Shown here: positions 53,349 to 63,534 of the stretch, piece after piece
Numbering within the stretch: the first letter of the stretch is position 1
Layout of the letters: each line of letters opens with the position of its first letter
NCBI GenBank assembly: GCA_003574685.1
Contig: QOCQ01000010.1
Span: forward strand, 62,001 to 126,000
Reading direction: 5' to 3'
DNA length: 64,000 nt
Source of the DNA: Rhodospirillaceae bacterium SYSU D60007
GTDB taxonomy: Bacteria; Pseudomonadota; Alphaproteobacteria; Reyranellales; Reyranellaceae
Notes under the pieces: generated by a model
What the model was told of the DNA's origin: nothing
Database searches by the model: none
What the model saw: the letters and a program-made list of their open reading frames with translations, nothing else
Made by a program: the position numbers and the translations under genes

Positions 53349-55571
53349 ATGACCTACGCGACCACCATTTATCAGCAGCCGCGGCGGGCGCCGCGGGCGG
53401 GCGAGACGATCGTCACCAGCACCTGCGGCCACAATTGCGGTGGGCGCTGCGTGGTGAATGCCCATGTCGCCGACGGGCGGATCGTGAAGATCTCGACTGA
53501 CCCCGGCCGGTGGAACCCGGAGCTGCCGCCTCTGCCGGCCTGCGCCCGCGGCGTGGGGCAGATCGAGCGCACCTATCATCCCGACCGCCTGAAATATCCC
53601 ATGCGCCGCACCGGACCGCGCGGCTCGGGCCAGTTTGAGCGCATCTCCTGGGACGAGGCGCTTGATACGGTCGCACGCGAGTTGCTGCGGGTGCGTACGC
53701 AATACGGCAACGCCGCCATTCTCGATGGCTCGCGCTCGGGCAGCCTGTCCATGCTGCATGGACGGGGAGCGGCCAAGCGCTTCCTGCACATGTTCGGCGG
53801 CTGCACCGATCTGTGGTCCAACATGTCAGCCGAAGCGGAAGTGTTCGCCGTACGCATGACGTTCGGCGCCAATGCCGACTACAAATCATCGGGACGCGAG
53901 CCGACCGACTACATCAATTCAAGGCTGATCCTGATGTGGGGCTGGAGCCCGGCCGACGGCACCTTCGGGACCGGCACGCAGCGCTACCTGAAGTGGGCAA
54001 AGGAAAAGGGCGTGCGCATCGTCTGCGTCGATCCGCGGCGCACGCGCACCAGCAGCGCACTCGCCGACGAGCATATCTTCATCCGCCCCTCGACCGATGC
54101 CGCGGCACTGATCGCCATGGCATATGTGATTGTCAGCGAAGGCCTGCACGACCAGGCATATTGCGATCGCCACGTGCTGGGCTTCGACGAGGAGCACCTG
54201 CCGCCGGGTGCGCCAGCCGGAGCCTCATATCGCTCCTATCTGCTGGGCCTCAACGACGGCGTACCAAAGACGCCCGAATGGGCCAGCGGCATCACGGGTA
54301 TTACGGCCGAAACGATCCGGCGGCTCGCGATAGAATTCGGTACCACCAAGCCCGCGGCGCTGCAGTGCGGCTATGCGCCAGGACGTACCGCCTTTGGCGA
54401 GCAGTTCCATCGTGCCGCCTATGCGCTGGCGGCCATCACGGGGAATATCGGCATTGCCGGCGGCAATTCCGGCGTCAGTAACGGCGCGACCGGCCGTGCC
54501 GGCATCCGCAGCCTGCCCACCGGCACCAATCCGATCAATGCGCGTGTCTCCTCGCCGCTACTGGCCGATCTTCTGGCCCGCGGCAAAAGCGGCGGCTATC
54601 CGGCCGACATCAAGCTCATCTATTCGGCAGGTGGCGATCTGTTTAACCAGGCGCCCAACGCGAGGAAGATGGCCGCGTCACTGGAGGGCGTGGAGTTCAT
54701 CGTGGCGCAGGATCACTTCCTGACGCCCACGGCGCGCCATGCCGACATCCTGCTGCCGGCCACCACGTTCTGGGAACGCAACGACGTGCACACGCCGTGG
54801 GCAGGCGCTGGCCACTATGCAATCTTCATGAGGCAGGCGATCGAGCCGATGTACGAGTGCCGCAACGATATCGACATCTTCGCCGACCTTGCCCGGCGCC
54901 TCGGCATTGAAGGCTACAACGATGTTGGGGAGCTCGACTGGCTGCGCGAACTCACGAAGGATGCGGTCGACGATTTCGAGACGTTCATGGAGAAGGGCGT
55001 CGCGCGCTTCCCGGCGCCCGAGGACGCGGTCGCCTTTGCACGGCAGATCCGCGACCCCGAGAACCACAGATTCTCGACGCCTTCGGGCAAGATCGAAATC
55101 TATTCGATGGCGATGGCGGCCAATCCGGATCCTTACGGGCTTGGTGCCATGCCACCGATCCCGACCTGGATCCCGCCGGTCGAGCCGGATGAGCGTTATC
55201 CGCTGAGCCTGTGCAGTCCCAAGTCCCGGGCCCGTACGCATTCGATCCACGGCAACCAGCCGGACCTGGCGCGGGTCGACCCCGACGATGTGTGGATCAA
55301 CCCGGCGGACGCAAGGCCCCGTGGCATCAGGGACGGCCAGCTCGTGCGCATCTTCAGCGCCCATGGTGCGACCGTGCTGCCGGCCAGGGTCACCGGCCGC
55401 ATCGCACCCGGCGTGGTGGCGATCAAGGAAGGTGCCTGGTTCATGCCCGATGAAGGCGGCACCGACCGCAGCGGCTGCGCCAACGCCATCACCGCCGACC
55501 GCTCGGCGCCCTGCGGCGCCACCACCTACAACACCAACCAGGTCGAGGTGGAGCCGGTGTCCCGAGCCTAG
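53349..55571 (+). CDS. Cytoplasmic molybdopterin oxidoreductase (DMSO reductase family)
   Basis: The 740-residue enzyme has an N-terminal [4Fe-4S] motif, Cys26-x3-Cys30-x3-Cys34-x30-Cys65 (CGHNCGGRCV ... PACARGVG), then the molybdopterin-binding domains of the DMSO reductase superfamily. The likely Mo-ligand region is WSNMSAEAEVFAV, with Ser as probable ligand, followed by LILMWGWSPADGTFGTGT; the C-terminal MGD-binding domain shows SLCSPKSRARTHSIHGNQP. It is closest in outline to DmsA/BisC catalytic subunits, but there is no twin-arginine leader with a hydrophobic region, so it stays cytosolic, and no dmsB/dmsC-type partner gene is adjacent. It occupies the place of lpxA-lpxI-lpxB after fabZ. 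Substrate unknown; moeA and moaC lie 7 kb away. Confidence 0.92.
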   Translation: MTYATTIYQQPRRAPRAGETIVTSTCGHNCGGRCVVNAHVADGRIVKISTDPGRWNPELPPLPACARGVGQIERTYHPDRLKYPMRRTGPRGSGQFERISWDEALDTVARELLRVRTQYGNAAILDGSRSGSLSMLHGRGAAKRFLHMFGGCTDLWSNMSAEAEVFAVRMTFGANADYKSSGREPTDYINSRLILMWGWSPADGTFGTGTQRYLKWAKEKGVRIVCVDPRRTRTSSALADEHIFIRPSTDAAALIAMAYVIVSEGLHDQAYCDRHVLGFDEEHLPPGAPAGASYRSYLLGLNDGVPKTPEWASGITGITAETIRRLAIEFGTTKPAALQCGYAPGRTAFGEQFHRAAYALAAITGNIGIAGGNSGVSNGATGRAGIRSLPTGTNPINARVSSPLLADLLARGKSGGYPADIKLIYSAGGDLFNQAPNARKMAASLEGVEFIVAQDHFLTPTARHADILLPATTFWERNDVHTPWAGAGHYAIFMRQAIEPMYECRNDIDIFADLARRLGIEGYNDVGELDWLRELTKDAVDDFETFMEKGVARFPAPEDAVAFARQIRDPENHRFSTPSGKIEIYSMAMAANPDPYGLGAMPPIPTWIPPVEPDERYPLSLCSPKSRARTHSIHGNQPDLARVDPDDVWINPADARPRGIRDGQLVRIFSAHGATVLPARVTGRIAPGVVAIKEGAWFMPDEGGTDRSGCANAITADRSAPCGATTYNTNQVEVEPVSRA

Positions 55572-55768
55572 TTCAGGAGCACCGCGGCGAAGACGGCGGC
55601 GGCCAGCGCGCACAATAGCAGGCGGAGCAGTCCGCGTCCGGCGCGCATGAGAAACGGGCCGTTGTCATTGGCCGGCGCGGCAATCCGCACCACGCTCCTT
55701 GGACCTCGATACGCTGCCGGGCCGACACCGCCCGGCTGTTCCCGCCGCCGATAGTCGAAGGCCGCCAT
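55568..55768 (-). CDS. Small membrane protein of unknown function, 66 residues
   Basis: The ATG at 55768 has GGGAG upstream. The product has a basic, Pro/Gly-rich N-terminal half (MAAFDYRRREQPGG) and a single C-terminal transmembrane segment (GLLRLLLCALAAAVFAAVLL). It lies 23 bp downstream of gltA on the same strand, and its stop overlaps the end of the molybdenum enzyme gene. I do not recognise it; tail-anchored topology is inferred. Confidence 0.5.
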   Translation of the reverse strand: MAAFDYRRREQPGGVGPAAYRGPRSVVRIAAPANDNGPFLMRAGRGLLRLLLCALAAAVFAAVLLN

Positions 55769-55791
55769 GGTCGCTGCCGCTCCCGTCGGGA

Positions 55792-57093
55792 TTACTTGCG
55801 CGCGTGAATCGGAACGTAGGGACGCTCGGTCTGGCCGGTATAGAGCTGCCGCGGCCGGCCGATCTTGGACTGCGGATCCTCGACCATCTCCCGCCACTGC
55901 GCGATCCAGCCCACGGTGCGAGCCACGGCGAACAGCACCGTGAACATGCTGACCGGAATGCCGATCGCCCGGAAGATGATGCCGGAGTAGAAGTCGACGT
56001 TGGGGTAAAGCTTCTTCGAGACGAAGTAATCGTCCTTGAGCGCGATCTGCTCCATCTCCATGGCAAGATCTAGCAGCGGGTCGCCCTTGAAGCCGAGCGA
56101 CGCCAGGACCTCGTGGCAGGTCGTGCGCATCACTGTAGCACGCGGATCATAGTTCTTGTAGACGCGGTGGCCAAAACCCATCAGCCGCGTGTGATCGTTC
56201 TTGTCCTTCACGCGCGACAGGAAGGTCTGAATGTTCTTCCTGTCGCCGATGTGCTGCAGCATGTTCAGCACAGCTTCGTTGGCGCCGCCATGGCTGGGGC
56301 CCCACAGCGAAGCGATGCCAGCGGCGATGCAGGCGAACGGATTGGCGCCCGACGAGCCAGCCAGCCGCACCGTCGAGGTCGAAGCGTTCTGCTCGTGGTC
56401 GGCGTGCAGCATCAGGATGCGGTCCATCGCCTTTTCGATGACCGGGTTGACCACGTACTCCTCGGCCGGCACACCGAACAGCAGGCGCAGGAAATTGCCG
56501 GCGTAGCTGAGGTTGTTCTGCGGATACATGAATGGCTGGCCGACCGAGTACTTGTAGGCCCAGGCCGCGATCGTCGGCATCTTGGCAATCAGGCGATGGG
56601 CCGAGATCATCCGCTGGTGCGGATCGTTGATGTCGAGCGAGTCGTGATAGAAGGCCGAGAGCGCGCCCACGACGCCGCAGCAAACCGCCATCGGATGCGC
56701 ATCGCGGCGAAAACCACGATAGAAGGTCGCGATCTGCTCGTGCAGCATGGTGTGCCGGCTGATCGTGTGGATGAAGTCCGCCTTCTCGTCGGCGGTCGGC
56801 AGGTCGCCGTTCAGGAGCAGGTAGGCGACTTCCATGAAGTCGCTGCGCTCGGCCAGTTCGGCAATGTTGTAGCCGCGATGCAGCAGGATGCCGGCGTCGC
56901 CGTCGATATAGGTGATCTTCGATTCGCACGAGCCGGTCGAAGTGAAGCCGGGATCATAGGTGAACATCCCGGTCTCGCCATAGAGCTTGCGCACGTCGAT
57001 GACGTCAGGGCCCGTCGTCCCGGCCAGAACCGGAAACTTCCAGTTCTTGCCCGTCGAGTCGTCGGTAAGCGTAACGGACCTGTTGCTGCTCAT
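55792..57093 (-). CDS. gltA: Citrate synthase
   Basis: Condenses oxaloacetate and acetyl-CoA, entry to the TCA cycle, 433 residues. The N-terminal beta domain ([33 protein letters not shown]) and the catalytic residues in [23 protein letters not shown] (His), [17 protein letters not shown] (His) and later [15 protein letters not shown] (Asp) identify a type II, hexameric-type enzyme. It is oriented opposite to the lpx-type operon on the left, and followed on its own strand by a small membrane-protein gene. The 158-bp gap to gltX holds no clear site. Confidence 0.96.
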   Translation of the reverse strand: MSSNRSVTLTDDSTGKNWKFPVLAGTTGPDVIDVRKLYGETGMFTYDPGFTSTGSCESKITYIDGDAGILLHRGYNIAELAERSDFMEVAYLLLNGDLPTADEKADFIHTISRHTMLHEQIATFYRGFRRDAHPMAVCCGVVGALSAFYHDSLDINDPHQRMISAHRLIAKMPTIAAWAYKYSVGQPFMYPQNNLSYAGNFLRLLFGVPAEEYVVNPVIEKAMDRILMLHADHEQNASTSTVRLAGSSGANPFACIAAGIASLWGPSHGGANEAVLNMLQHIGDRKNIQTFLSRVKDKNDHTRLMGFGHRVYKNYDPRATVMRTTCHEVLASLGFKGDPLLDLAMEMEQIALKDDYFVSKKLYPNVDFYSGIIFRAIGIPVSMFTVLFAVARTVGWIAQWREMVEDPQSKIGRPRQLYTGQTERPYVPIHARK

Positions 57094-57251
57094 GGCGTCA
57101 CCTGCTGTCTGAGCGCGGTAGCTGCGCAGGGGCTGCGGCCGATTCCGTGTCCCGAAACTGCCCGCTGCCCTGCGCGCGATGGAAATCGCAGCACCCTAAC
57201 AAGCCGTCCCGGCCGGCGCAATTCTGTCAGTCCTGCTGACGCGAAGCGGCG

Positions 57252-58649
57252 TCAGGCAGCGGCGGCCCGCAGCCGTATCAACGACTCCTCGCGGCCCAGG
57301 ATGCTCAGCACCTCGAAGATGCCGGGCGATACGGTCGATCCTGTCAGCGCCACGCGCAGCGGCTGGGCGACCTGCCCAAGCTTGATGCCGGCGCTTTCGG
57401 CGAAGGCCTTCACGGTCGATTCCAGCGCCGGCTCGGTCCAGGGTGCAGGCTCCAGCGCCGCCGCCACGCCGGCGATCACGCCCCTGGCCGCAGGTGTCAG
57501 CAGCGCAGCCGCTTTCTCTTCAGCCGGCGGCGCGCCGCTGCGGGCGTAGAACGCCAGGCCCGCGGACAGCTCGACCAGCGTTCGCGAGCGCTGCTTGACA
57601 CCATTGATGCCGCGCGCAATGCGCTCGCGCGCCGCGTCCGACAGCGGTTCACCGATCAGTCTGCCGATCGCCGGCAGCACGAGCGGCAGCAGATCCGCAT
57701 CGGGGGTCTCGCGCAGATAGTGGGCATTCAGGCTGGTCAGCTTGGCGAAGTCGAAGCGGGCAGGGGACTGGCCGACGTGTTCCAGGTCGAACCACTGGAT
57801 AGCCTGGGTGGTGGAGATGATCTCGTCGTCGCCGTGGCTCCAGCCCAGCCGCAGCAGATAGTTGCGCAGCGCCGCCGGCAGATAGCCCATGTCGCGGTAG
57901 GCATCGACGCCGAGCGCCCCATGGCGCTTCGACAGCTTGGCACCGTCCGGGCCATGGATCAGAGGGATGTGCGCGAACTCGGGAACCTGCCAGCCCAGCG
58001 CGTTGTAGAGCTGGACCTGCCGGAAGGTGTTGGTGTGATGATCGGCGCCGCGGATCACGTGCGTGATGCCCATGTCGTGATCATCAACCACGACCGACAG
58101 CATGTAGACGGGCGTGCCGTCGGATCGCAGCAGCACCATGTCGTCGAGCTGTGCGTTCTGCACGGTCACCTTGCCCAGGACCTGGTCGATGACGACGGTT
58201 TCACCTTCCTGCGGCGCCTTGAGCCGGACCACCGGCTTCACCCCGGCCGGGGCTTCGCGCGGGTCGCGGTCGCGCCAGCGGCCGTCGTAGCGCATTGGCC
58301 GGTTCTCACGCCGGGCCTGTTCGCGCATCTCCTCCAGCTCCTGGGGCGTGGCGTAGCAGTGGTATGCCTTTCCTTCGGCCAGCAATTGCTGCGCGACTTC
58401 GGCGTGCCGCGCGGCACGGCTGAACTGGTAGATGATGTCGCCGTCCCAATCGAGGCCCAGCCACGAAAGACCATCGAGGATGGCGTCGATCGCTTCGGCG
58501 GTAGAGCGCTGCCGGTCGGTATCTTCAACGCGCAGCAGGTAGCGGCCGCCGTGCCGGCGCGCGTAAAGCCAGTTGAAGAGGGCGGTGCGGGCGCCGCCAA
58601 TATGCAGGAAGCCGGTTGGCGAGGGCGCGAAACGGGTTACAACAGTCAT
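57252..58649 (-). CDS. gltX: Glutamate--tRNA ligase
   Basis: Aminoacylates tRNA-Glu (and in many alphaproteobacteria also tRNA-Gln, later amidated), 465 residues. The class I signatures are the HIGH-like [26 protein letters not shown] and the KMSKS-like [24 protein letters not shown] 58649 starts [13 protein letters not shown], the expected N-terminus; the longer upstream frame is leader. It is divergent from comEC. Confidence 0.96.
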   Translation of the reverse strand: MTVVTRFAPSPTGFLHIGGARTALFNWLYARRHGGRYLLRVEDTDRQRSTAEAIDAILDGLSWLGLDWDGDIIYQFSRAARHAEVAQQLLAEGKAYHCYATPQELEEMREQARRENRPMRYDGRWRDRDPREAPAGVKPVVRLKAPQEGETVVIDQVLGKVTVQNAQLDDMVLLRSDGTPVYMLSVVVDDHDMGITHVIRGADHHTNTFRQVQLYNALGWQVPEFAHIPLIHGPDGAKLSKRHGALGVDAYRDMGYLPAALRNYLLRLGWSHGDDEIISTTQAIQWFDLEHVGQSPARFDFAKLTSLNAHYLRETPDADLLPLVLPAIGRLIGEPLSDAARERIARGINGVKQRSRTLVELSAGLAFYARSGAPPAEEKAAALLTPAARGVIAGVAAALEPAPWTEPALESTVKAFAESAGIKLGQVAQPLRVALTGSTVSPGIFEVLSILGREESLIRLRAAAA

Positions 58650-58806
58650 GGATCCAACGATGCTGGGGACAAACCGCGGGACTGAATGGCACGGCGGCCC
58701 CGCTTTGGTCACAAACGGCGGGGTAGCATAAGAATCATGCCCTGTCAGTCAAAGCGCTGACACCGGGCAGTCGTGGGGGGATACCAACATCGCACTGCCA
58801 GCCGCC

Positions 58807-60954
58807 ATGGGCCGCATTGCCGGGCTGCCATCAGGCGCCGTCGCTGTGCTCGCGCGGCGTTTGGAGGCGGAGCGCGAGCGATGGGCCTTGTGGCTTCCCG
58901 TCGCACTGGGGATGGGTATCGCCCTCTACTTCGAGCTGCCGTTCGAACCGCCCTCATGGCTGGGACCTGTCATTGCGGGCTTTGGGCTCGTACTGCTGTG
59001 GACCAGCCTTGGCGTGGCAAGCCTGCGTCCCCTGGCGCTGGGCGTGGCGGTCTTCGGTGTCGGTCTGGCGGCGGTGACCTGGCGCGCCGAAAGTGCGGCG
59101 GCGCCGGTGTTGGCACGCGGCTATGGCCCGGCGGCCGTGCACGGCCGCGTCGTCGAGGTTACGCTGCTGCCGGCGGGCAGGCGCGTGATTCTCGAAGACG
59201 TCGTGCTGCGGGGCGTGGCGCCGGAAGAAACGCCAGCGCGCGTCCGCGTTTCCCTGCTGAGGGGCGGGGCTGATCGTGTCGCCGTTGGTGACCGGATCTC
59301 GGTGCCCGCCATGCTGTCGCCGCCACCCGGACCGGCCGCGCCGGGCGCCTTCGACTTCCAGCGCTTCGCCTGGTTCGCTCGCATTGGCGCCGTGGGCTAT
59401 GCTCATGCGGCACCCACGGTCCTGGAGCAGGGTCAGCCGTCAGGCCTGGTGATGTGGCTGGACGAGCTGCGTCGCCGTTTGAGCGCGCGCATTCTCGCGG
59501 TGGTGCCGGGCGACGCCGGAGCCATGGCGGCGGCCCTGATCACCGGCGACCAGACCGGCATCTCGCGCGACACGATGCAGGCAATGCGCGACTCGGGTCT
59601 GGCACATCTGCTGTCGATCTCCGGCTTGCACATCACTTTTGCAGCAGTCCTGGTGATGGGGCTGGTGCGCTACGGTCTCGCGGCGGTGCCGTGGCTGGCG
59701 CTGCGCTTTCCGGTCAAGAAATGGGCGGCGGTGGCCGGCATCGGCGGCGCATTGTTCTACATGCTGTTGGCAGGCGCGCCGGTCCCGGCCCAACGGGCCT
59801 TTCTGATGCTGGCCATCGTGCTGCTGGGCGTGCTTGTGGACCGCATGGCCCTCACCATGCGGCTGGTGTGTTGGGCCGCGGTTGTCATCCTGCTGCTCCT
59901 GCCGGAAAGCCTGGTGGGTGCGAGTTTCCAGCTCTCGTTCGCGGCGGTCGTGGGGCTCGTTGCTGCATGGGAGGCCTGGCAGGCGTGGCGCAGGCGATGG
60001 GCTGACCGGCCGCCGACGCCGGCAGGCCGGGTCATGGCGTGGATCGGGGCCTCGCTGTTCACGACGCTGGTCGCCAGCATCGCCACGGCGGGATTCTCCG
60101 CCTACCATTTCAACCGGCTGAGCCTGGTCGGTATCTTCGCCAATCTCATTGCCGTGCCGCTGACGGGCATCTGGGCGATTCCCTGCGGCCTGGCGGCGCT
60201 GCTGTTGCTGCCCCTGGGCCTTGAAGCGGTTGCCCTGGTGCCGATGGGCTGGGGCGTGGAGGCCATTATCGCGATCGCGCGCGAGGCTGCGGCGTGGCCG
60301 GCCGCCGCGACGATCACGCCGGCGTTGCCGGGTGCCTCCCTGTGGTTGCTGACGCTGGGCGGCCTGTGGCTTTGCCTGTGGCGTACGTCGTGGCGCTTCT
60401 GGGGCCTGGCACCGGTTGTCTGTGCGCTTCTGCTGGGATGGTTCCACCGTCCGCCCGACCTGCTGGTCAGTGCCGATGCGCGGCTTGTCGGCATAAGGGA
60501 CGCAAGCGGCGGCATGCTTCTCTCGACGGTACGCGCCGAGCGCTTTACGGCTGAAAGCTGGGTGCGTCGGGCCGGGGCCGATCACGCCGATCTGTGGCCG
60601 GTGGATGCGCAAAGCGCCGATGGCCGGCTGCGGTGCGATGCGCTGGGCTGTCTGTACCGCGGCAGCGGCGGCCAGCAGGTCGCGATCGCGCGCAGCGTCG
60701 AGGCGCTAGCCGATGATTGCTCTGGCGCCGATGTCCTGCTGTCCCTTGTCCCGGTGCGCCGTCGCTGCCCCGGTGTCCGGCATGTCGTTGACCGCTTCGA
60801 CATCTGGCGCAACGGCGCCCATGTCCTGTGGCTGGACAGCGGCGGTGGCGTGCGCATCGAAAACACGCGCTGGGCCCGTGGCGAGCGGCCCTGGGTGCCC
60901 AGGCCCGAAACGCGCCCGCGCCCCGCCTCTAGGCCGGTTTCGGCAAAGCGCTAG
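58807..60954 (+). CDS. comEC: ComEC/Rec2 family protein
   Basis: Inner-membrane channel protein for DNA uptake. The 715-residue protein has a DUF4131-like N-terminal region with two early hydrophobic helices, then the competence domain from ARILAVVPGDAGAMAAALITGDQTGISRDTMQAMRDSGLAHLLSISGLHITF onward with many membrane helices. The C-terminus (after residue ~550) is a soluble stretch that lacks the HxHxDH-type metallo-beta-lactamase motif, so it is the short ComEC form common in alphaproteobacteria. Converges with lexA with 3 bp between stops. Confidence 0.93.
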   Translation: MGRIAGLPSGAVAVLARRLEAERERWALWLPVALGMGIALYFELPFEPPSWLGPVIAGFGLVLLWTSLGVASLRPLALGVAVFGVGLAAVTWRAESAAAPVLARGYGPAAVHGRVVEVTLLPAGRRVILEDVVLRGVAPEETPARVRVSLLRGGADRVAVGDRISVPAMLSPPPGPAAPGAFDFQRFAWFARIGAVGYAHAAPTVLEQGQPSGLVMWLDELRRRLSARILAVVPGDAGAMAAALITGDQTGISRDTMQAMRDSGLAHLLSISGLHITFAAVLVMGLVRYGLAAVPWLALRFPVKKWAAVAGIGGALFYMLLAGAPVPAQRAFLMLAIVLLGVLVDRMALTMRLVCWAAVVILLLLPESLVGASFQLSFAAVVGLVAAWEAWQAWRRRWADRPPTPAGRVMAWIGASLFTTLVASIATAGFSAYHFNRLSLVGIFANLIAVPLTGIWAIPCGLAALLLLPLGLEAVALVPMGWGVEAIIAIAREAAAWPAAATITPALPGASLWLLTLGGLWLCLWRTSWRFWGLAPVVCALLLGWFHRPPDLLVSADARLVGIRDASGGMLLSTVRAERFTAESWVRRAGADHADLWPVDAQSADGRLRCDALGCLYRGSGGQQVAIARSVEALADDCSGADVLLSLVPVRRRCPGVRHVVDRFDIWRNGAHVLWLDSGGGVRIENTRWARGERPWVPRPETRPRPASRPVSAKR

Positions 60955-60957
60955 TTG

Positions 60958-61719
60958 TCAGAACTTGCGGTAGAGACCGACCAGGCGTCCTTGCACCTTG
61001 ACCCTGTCGGGGCCAAAGATCCGCGTCTCGTACCGCGGATTTGCCGGCTCGAGCGCGATCGATGCGCCCTTGCGCCGCAGGCGCTTGAGGGTGGCCTCGG
61101 TGTCATCGACCAGGGCCACAACGATGCTGCCATTTTCCGCCGTGTCGCCGCTGCGGATGATAGCAATATCGCCGTCATTGATGCCGGCCTCGATCATCGA
61201 ATCGCCTTCGACTTGCAGGCAGTAATGCGCGCCCTTGCCCAGCAGCGACACCGGCACGTCGATGGTCGTGGTGTTATCGCGCAGCGCCTCGATCGGCGTG
61301 CCCGCCGCGATCTTGCCGTAGAGCGGCAGGGAAAGCGCCGCCGCCTCGTTGGCCGGCACCAGCGCCCCGGGCAGGGTGGGGCGGAAGTCTCCCTTGATGA
61401 CCTGCGGCACAAAGCTCGAACCGGCTTCGCGCATGCCGATGTTGGCGGCGGCGCGGCCGGCCGCCGGCGCATAGGCCGGATCCGGCAGATGCGGCACGGC
61501 CGCGGCTTCCGGCAGCTTGATGACCTGAAGCGCGCGGGCGCGATGCGCCAGGCGCCGCAGGAAACCCCGCTCTTCAAGCCCGGTGATCAGCCGGTGAATG
61601 CCGGACTTGGAGCGCAGCTTCAGCGCTTCCTTCATCTCGTCGAAAGAAGGGGATACGCCGTCTTCGTTGAGCCGCTTGTTGATGAAAACAAGCAGCTCGT
61701 ACTGTTTGCGGGTCAGCAC
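60958..61719 (-). CDS. lexA: SOS repressor LexA
   Basis: Repressor of the SOS regulon, self-cleaved when RecA is activated. In the 253-residue protein the N-terminal winged helix is [45 protein letters not shown]; the cleavage bond is Ala139-Gly140 in [11 protein letters not shown]; the catalytic Ser174 is in [11 protein letters not shown] and Lys212 in [10 protein letters not shown] linker of ~60 Ala/Pro-rich residues is typical for alphaproteobacteria. GTG 61719 is taken as start because it gives the standard MLTRKQ N-terminus. Confidence 0.95.
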   Translation of the reverse strand: MLTRKQYELLVFINKRLNEDGVSPSFDEMKEALKLRSKSGIHRLITGLEERGFLRRLAHRARALQVIKLPEAAAVPHLPDPAYAPAAGRAAANIGMREAGSSFVPQVIKGDFRPTLPGALVPANEAAALSLPLYGKIAAGTPIEALRDNTTTIDVPVSLLGKGAHYCLQVEGDSMIEAGINDGDIAIIRSGDTAENGSIVVALVDDTEATLKRLRRKGASIALEPANPRYETRIFGPDRVKVQGRLVGLYRKF

Positions 61720-61778
61720 TTTGGCCCTCGCTCCTGATCTGCCACCTGATCTGGAATAAAACCAGAACAGATCCACAT

Positions 61779-61793
61779 GTTCTAGTTTGGTTC
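61779..61793. promoter_or_regulatory. LexA box (alphaproteobacterial SOS box)
   Basis: GTTC (61779-61782), 7 bp, GTTC (61790-61793): the direct repeat GTTC-N7-GTTC that defines LexA operators in Alphaproteobacteria. It lies 59-74 bp upstream of the lexA GTG, consistent with autoregulation. Confidence 0.92.
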
Positions 61794-61814
61794 GTGGAAA
61801 AGATCAAGAGCCGA

Positions 61815-63032
61815 TCAGAACGTGTGGCCCAGATCGGCGAAGTCGATGATATCGACCTCCTCTCCGGGCACGCGTGCCGGGTCGTGCGGGGCGCGGACCA
61901 GAAGCCCGTCGGCACGGGACAAGACCGAAAGCATCGAGCTGTCCTGGACATCGAACGGGTGAACCGCTGGCAGCCCGCTTCCGCGCCGCTCGATACGGCT
62001 GCGCATGTAGTCCTGGCGCGTATCGTTGGCGCCGAGCGCCATGCCCAGGACACCCCGGCGCAGGGCGACGGGTGACCCGGGCAGACCGGACAACCGCTCG
62101 ATGGCCGGCTTGAGGAACAGCAGGGCGCAGATCATGGTCGATACCGGATTGCCCGGCAGGCCCAGGGCTGTCTGGCCATCGCGCTCGGCGAACATCAGCG
62201 GCTTGCCCGGCCGCATCGCGATCCGCCAGAAATCGAGCGAGAAGCCCAGCCCCTTAAGCGTATCCTGCACCAGATCGTGCTCGCCCACCGACACGCCGCC
62301 CAGCGTGACGAGGATGTCAGCCGACAGACCGGCGCTTATGCGTGCGGCTGTATCCTCGCGTGTATCGCGGGCGATGCCGAGCAGGCTGGCTTCCCCGCCC
62401 CAGGCGCGCACCAGCGCCGCCACCGCCAGCGCCGATGACGACAGGATCTGGTTCGGTCCCACTGGTTCACCCGGCATGACCAGTTCGTCGCCGGTGGCCA
62501 GCACGGCGACGCGTGGCCGGTGATGCACCGTCAGCCAGGGCGCGTTCATGGCGGCCGCCAGAGACACGTCGCGCGGCACCAGCCGCCGGCCGGGCTCAAG
62601 CCCGACGGTACCGGCCGCGAAATCCAGCCCGCGCCGGCGGATGTGCCGGCCCCGCTGCACGCCTTCCAGAACAGTGACGGTGCCGGCCGCTTCGACTTTC
62701 GTGTTTTCCTGAATGACGATGGTATCGGCACCCGCGGGCAGGGGGCCGCCGGTGAAGATGCGCACGGTCTCGCCGTTGCCCACGGTACCCTCATAGGCAC
62801 CGCCCGCCGGCGCCTGGCCGACGACCTTCAGGGTGACGGGCAGACTGGCGCAGTCGGCAGCGCGCACCGCATAGCCGTCCATGGCCGACAAATCCGCAAA
62901 CGGCTGGTCGAGTCGCGCGGCGAGCGGCGCCGCCAGAACCCGGCCCGCAGCCTCGGCGATCGAGACGGTTTCCGAAAGCAGCGGCCTGTGGCGCGCCAGA
63001 ATCCGCGCCAGCGCTTCATCGACAGTGAGCAT
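61815..63032 (-). CDS. moeA: Molybdopterin molybdenumtransferase MoeA
   Basis: Inserts molybdate into molybdopterin, 405 residues. Features include MLTVDEALARILARHRPLLSETVSIAEAAGRVLAAPL, MDGYAVRAAD, the GGPLPAGADTIVIQENT segment, the MoCF domain with PRVAVLATGDELVMPGEPVGPNQI and TLGGVSVGEHDLVQDTLKGLG, and the C-terminal PGKPLMFAERDGQTALGLPGNPVST. ATG 63032 with GAGG upstream is preferred to the longer TTG start. It is co-directional with moaC and trpC; lexA follows after a gap carrying the LexA box. Confidence 0.95.
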   Translation of the reverse strand: MLTVDEALARILARHRPLLSETVSIAEAAGRVLAAPLAARLDQPFADLSAMDGYAVRAADCASLPVTLKVVGQAPAGGAYEGTVGNGETVRIFTGGPLPAGADTIVIQENTKVEAAGTVTVLEGVQRGRHIRRRGLDFAAGTVGLEPGRRLVPRDVSLAAAMNAPWLTVHHRPRVAVLATGDELVMPGEPVGPNQILSSSALAVAALVRAWGGEASLLGIARDTREDTAARISAGLSADILVTLGGVSVGEHDLVQDTLKGLGFSLDFWRIAMRPGKPLMFAERDGQTALGLPGNPVSTMICALLFLKPAIERLSGLPGSPVALRRGVLGMALGANDTRQDYMRSRIERRGSGLPAVHPFDVQDSSMLSVLSRADGLLVRAPHDPARVPGEEVDIIDFADLGHTF

Positions 63033-63047
63033 GAACAACCTCGCGGG

Positions 63048-63524
63048 CTAGCGGGCCTCCCAGGTGCCGGACTTGCCACCGGATTTGTGCACCAGCCGCA
63101 CGTCGGTGATGGTCATGCCGCGGTCGATGGCCTTGCACATGTCATAGACGGTGAGAGCGGCTACCGATGCTGCCGTCAGCGCCTCCATCTCGACGCCGGT
63201 ACGTCCAACCAGCTTGCAGGTCGCCTCGATGTCCACGGCAGATCGCGCTGCATCGCAGTCGAGCGCAACCTTGACCGATGTCAGCGCCAGCGGATGGCAC
63301 AGAGGAATCAGATCGGGCGTACGCTTGGCGGCCATGATGCCGGCAAGCTGCGCGACAGCCAGCACGTCGCCCTTTTTCAGCGCCCTGTTTTGGATCAGCT
63401 TCAGCGTGTGCGGCTGCATGATCACCGAGGCGCGCGCCACGGCGATGCGCTCGGTTTCGGGTTTGTCCGCGACATCGACCATGCGCGCGTTGCCTTCGGC
63501 ATCGATATGGGTGAGGTCGGCCAT
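63048..63524 (-). CDS. moaC: Cyclic pyranopterin monophosphate synthase
   Basis: Completes the first stage of molybdenum cofactor synthesis together with MoaA, 158 residues. [29 protein letters not shown], the catalytic Lys-containing [40 protein letters not shown] with the conserved CHP, and [24 protein letters not shown] with the active-site Asp are all present. It begins 10 bp after the trpC stop and ends 15 bp before moeA, so the three genes share a transcript. Confidence 0.95.
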   Translation of the reverse strand: MADLTHIDAEGNARMVDVADKPETERIAVARASVIMQPHTLKLIQNRALKKGDVLAVAQLAGIMAAKRTPDLIPLCHPLALTSVKVALDCDAARSAVDIEATCKLVGRTGVEMEALTAASVAALTVYDMCKAIDRGMTITDVRLVHKSGGKSGTWEAR

Positions 63525-63534
63525 GACGCCTCCT

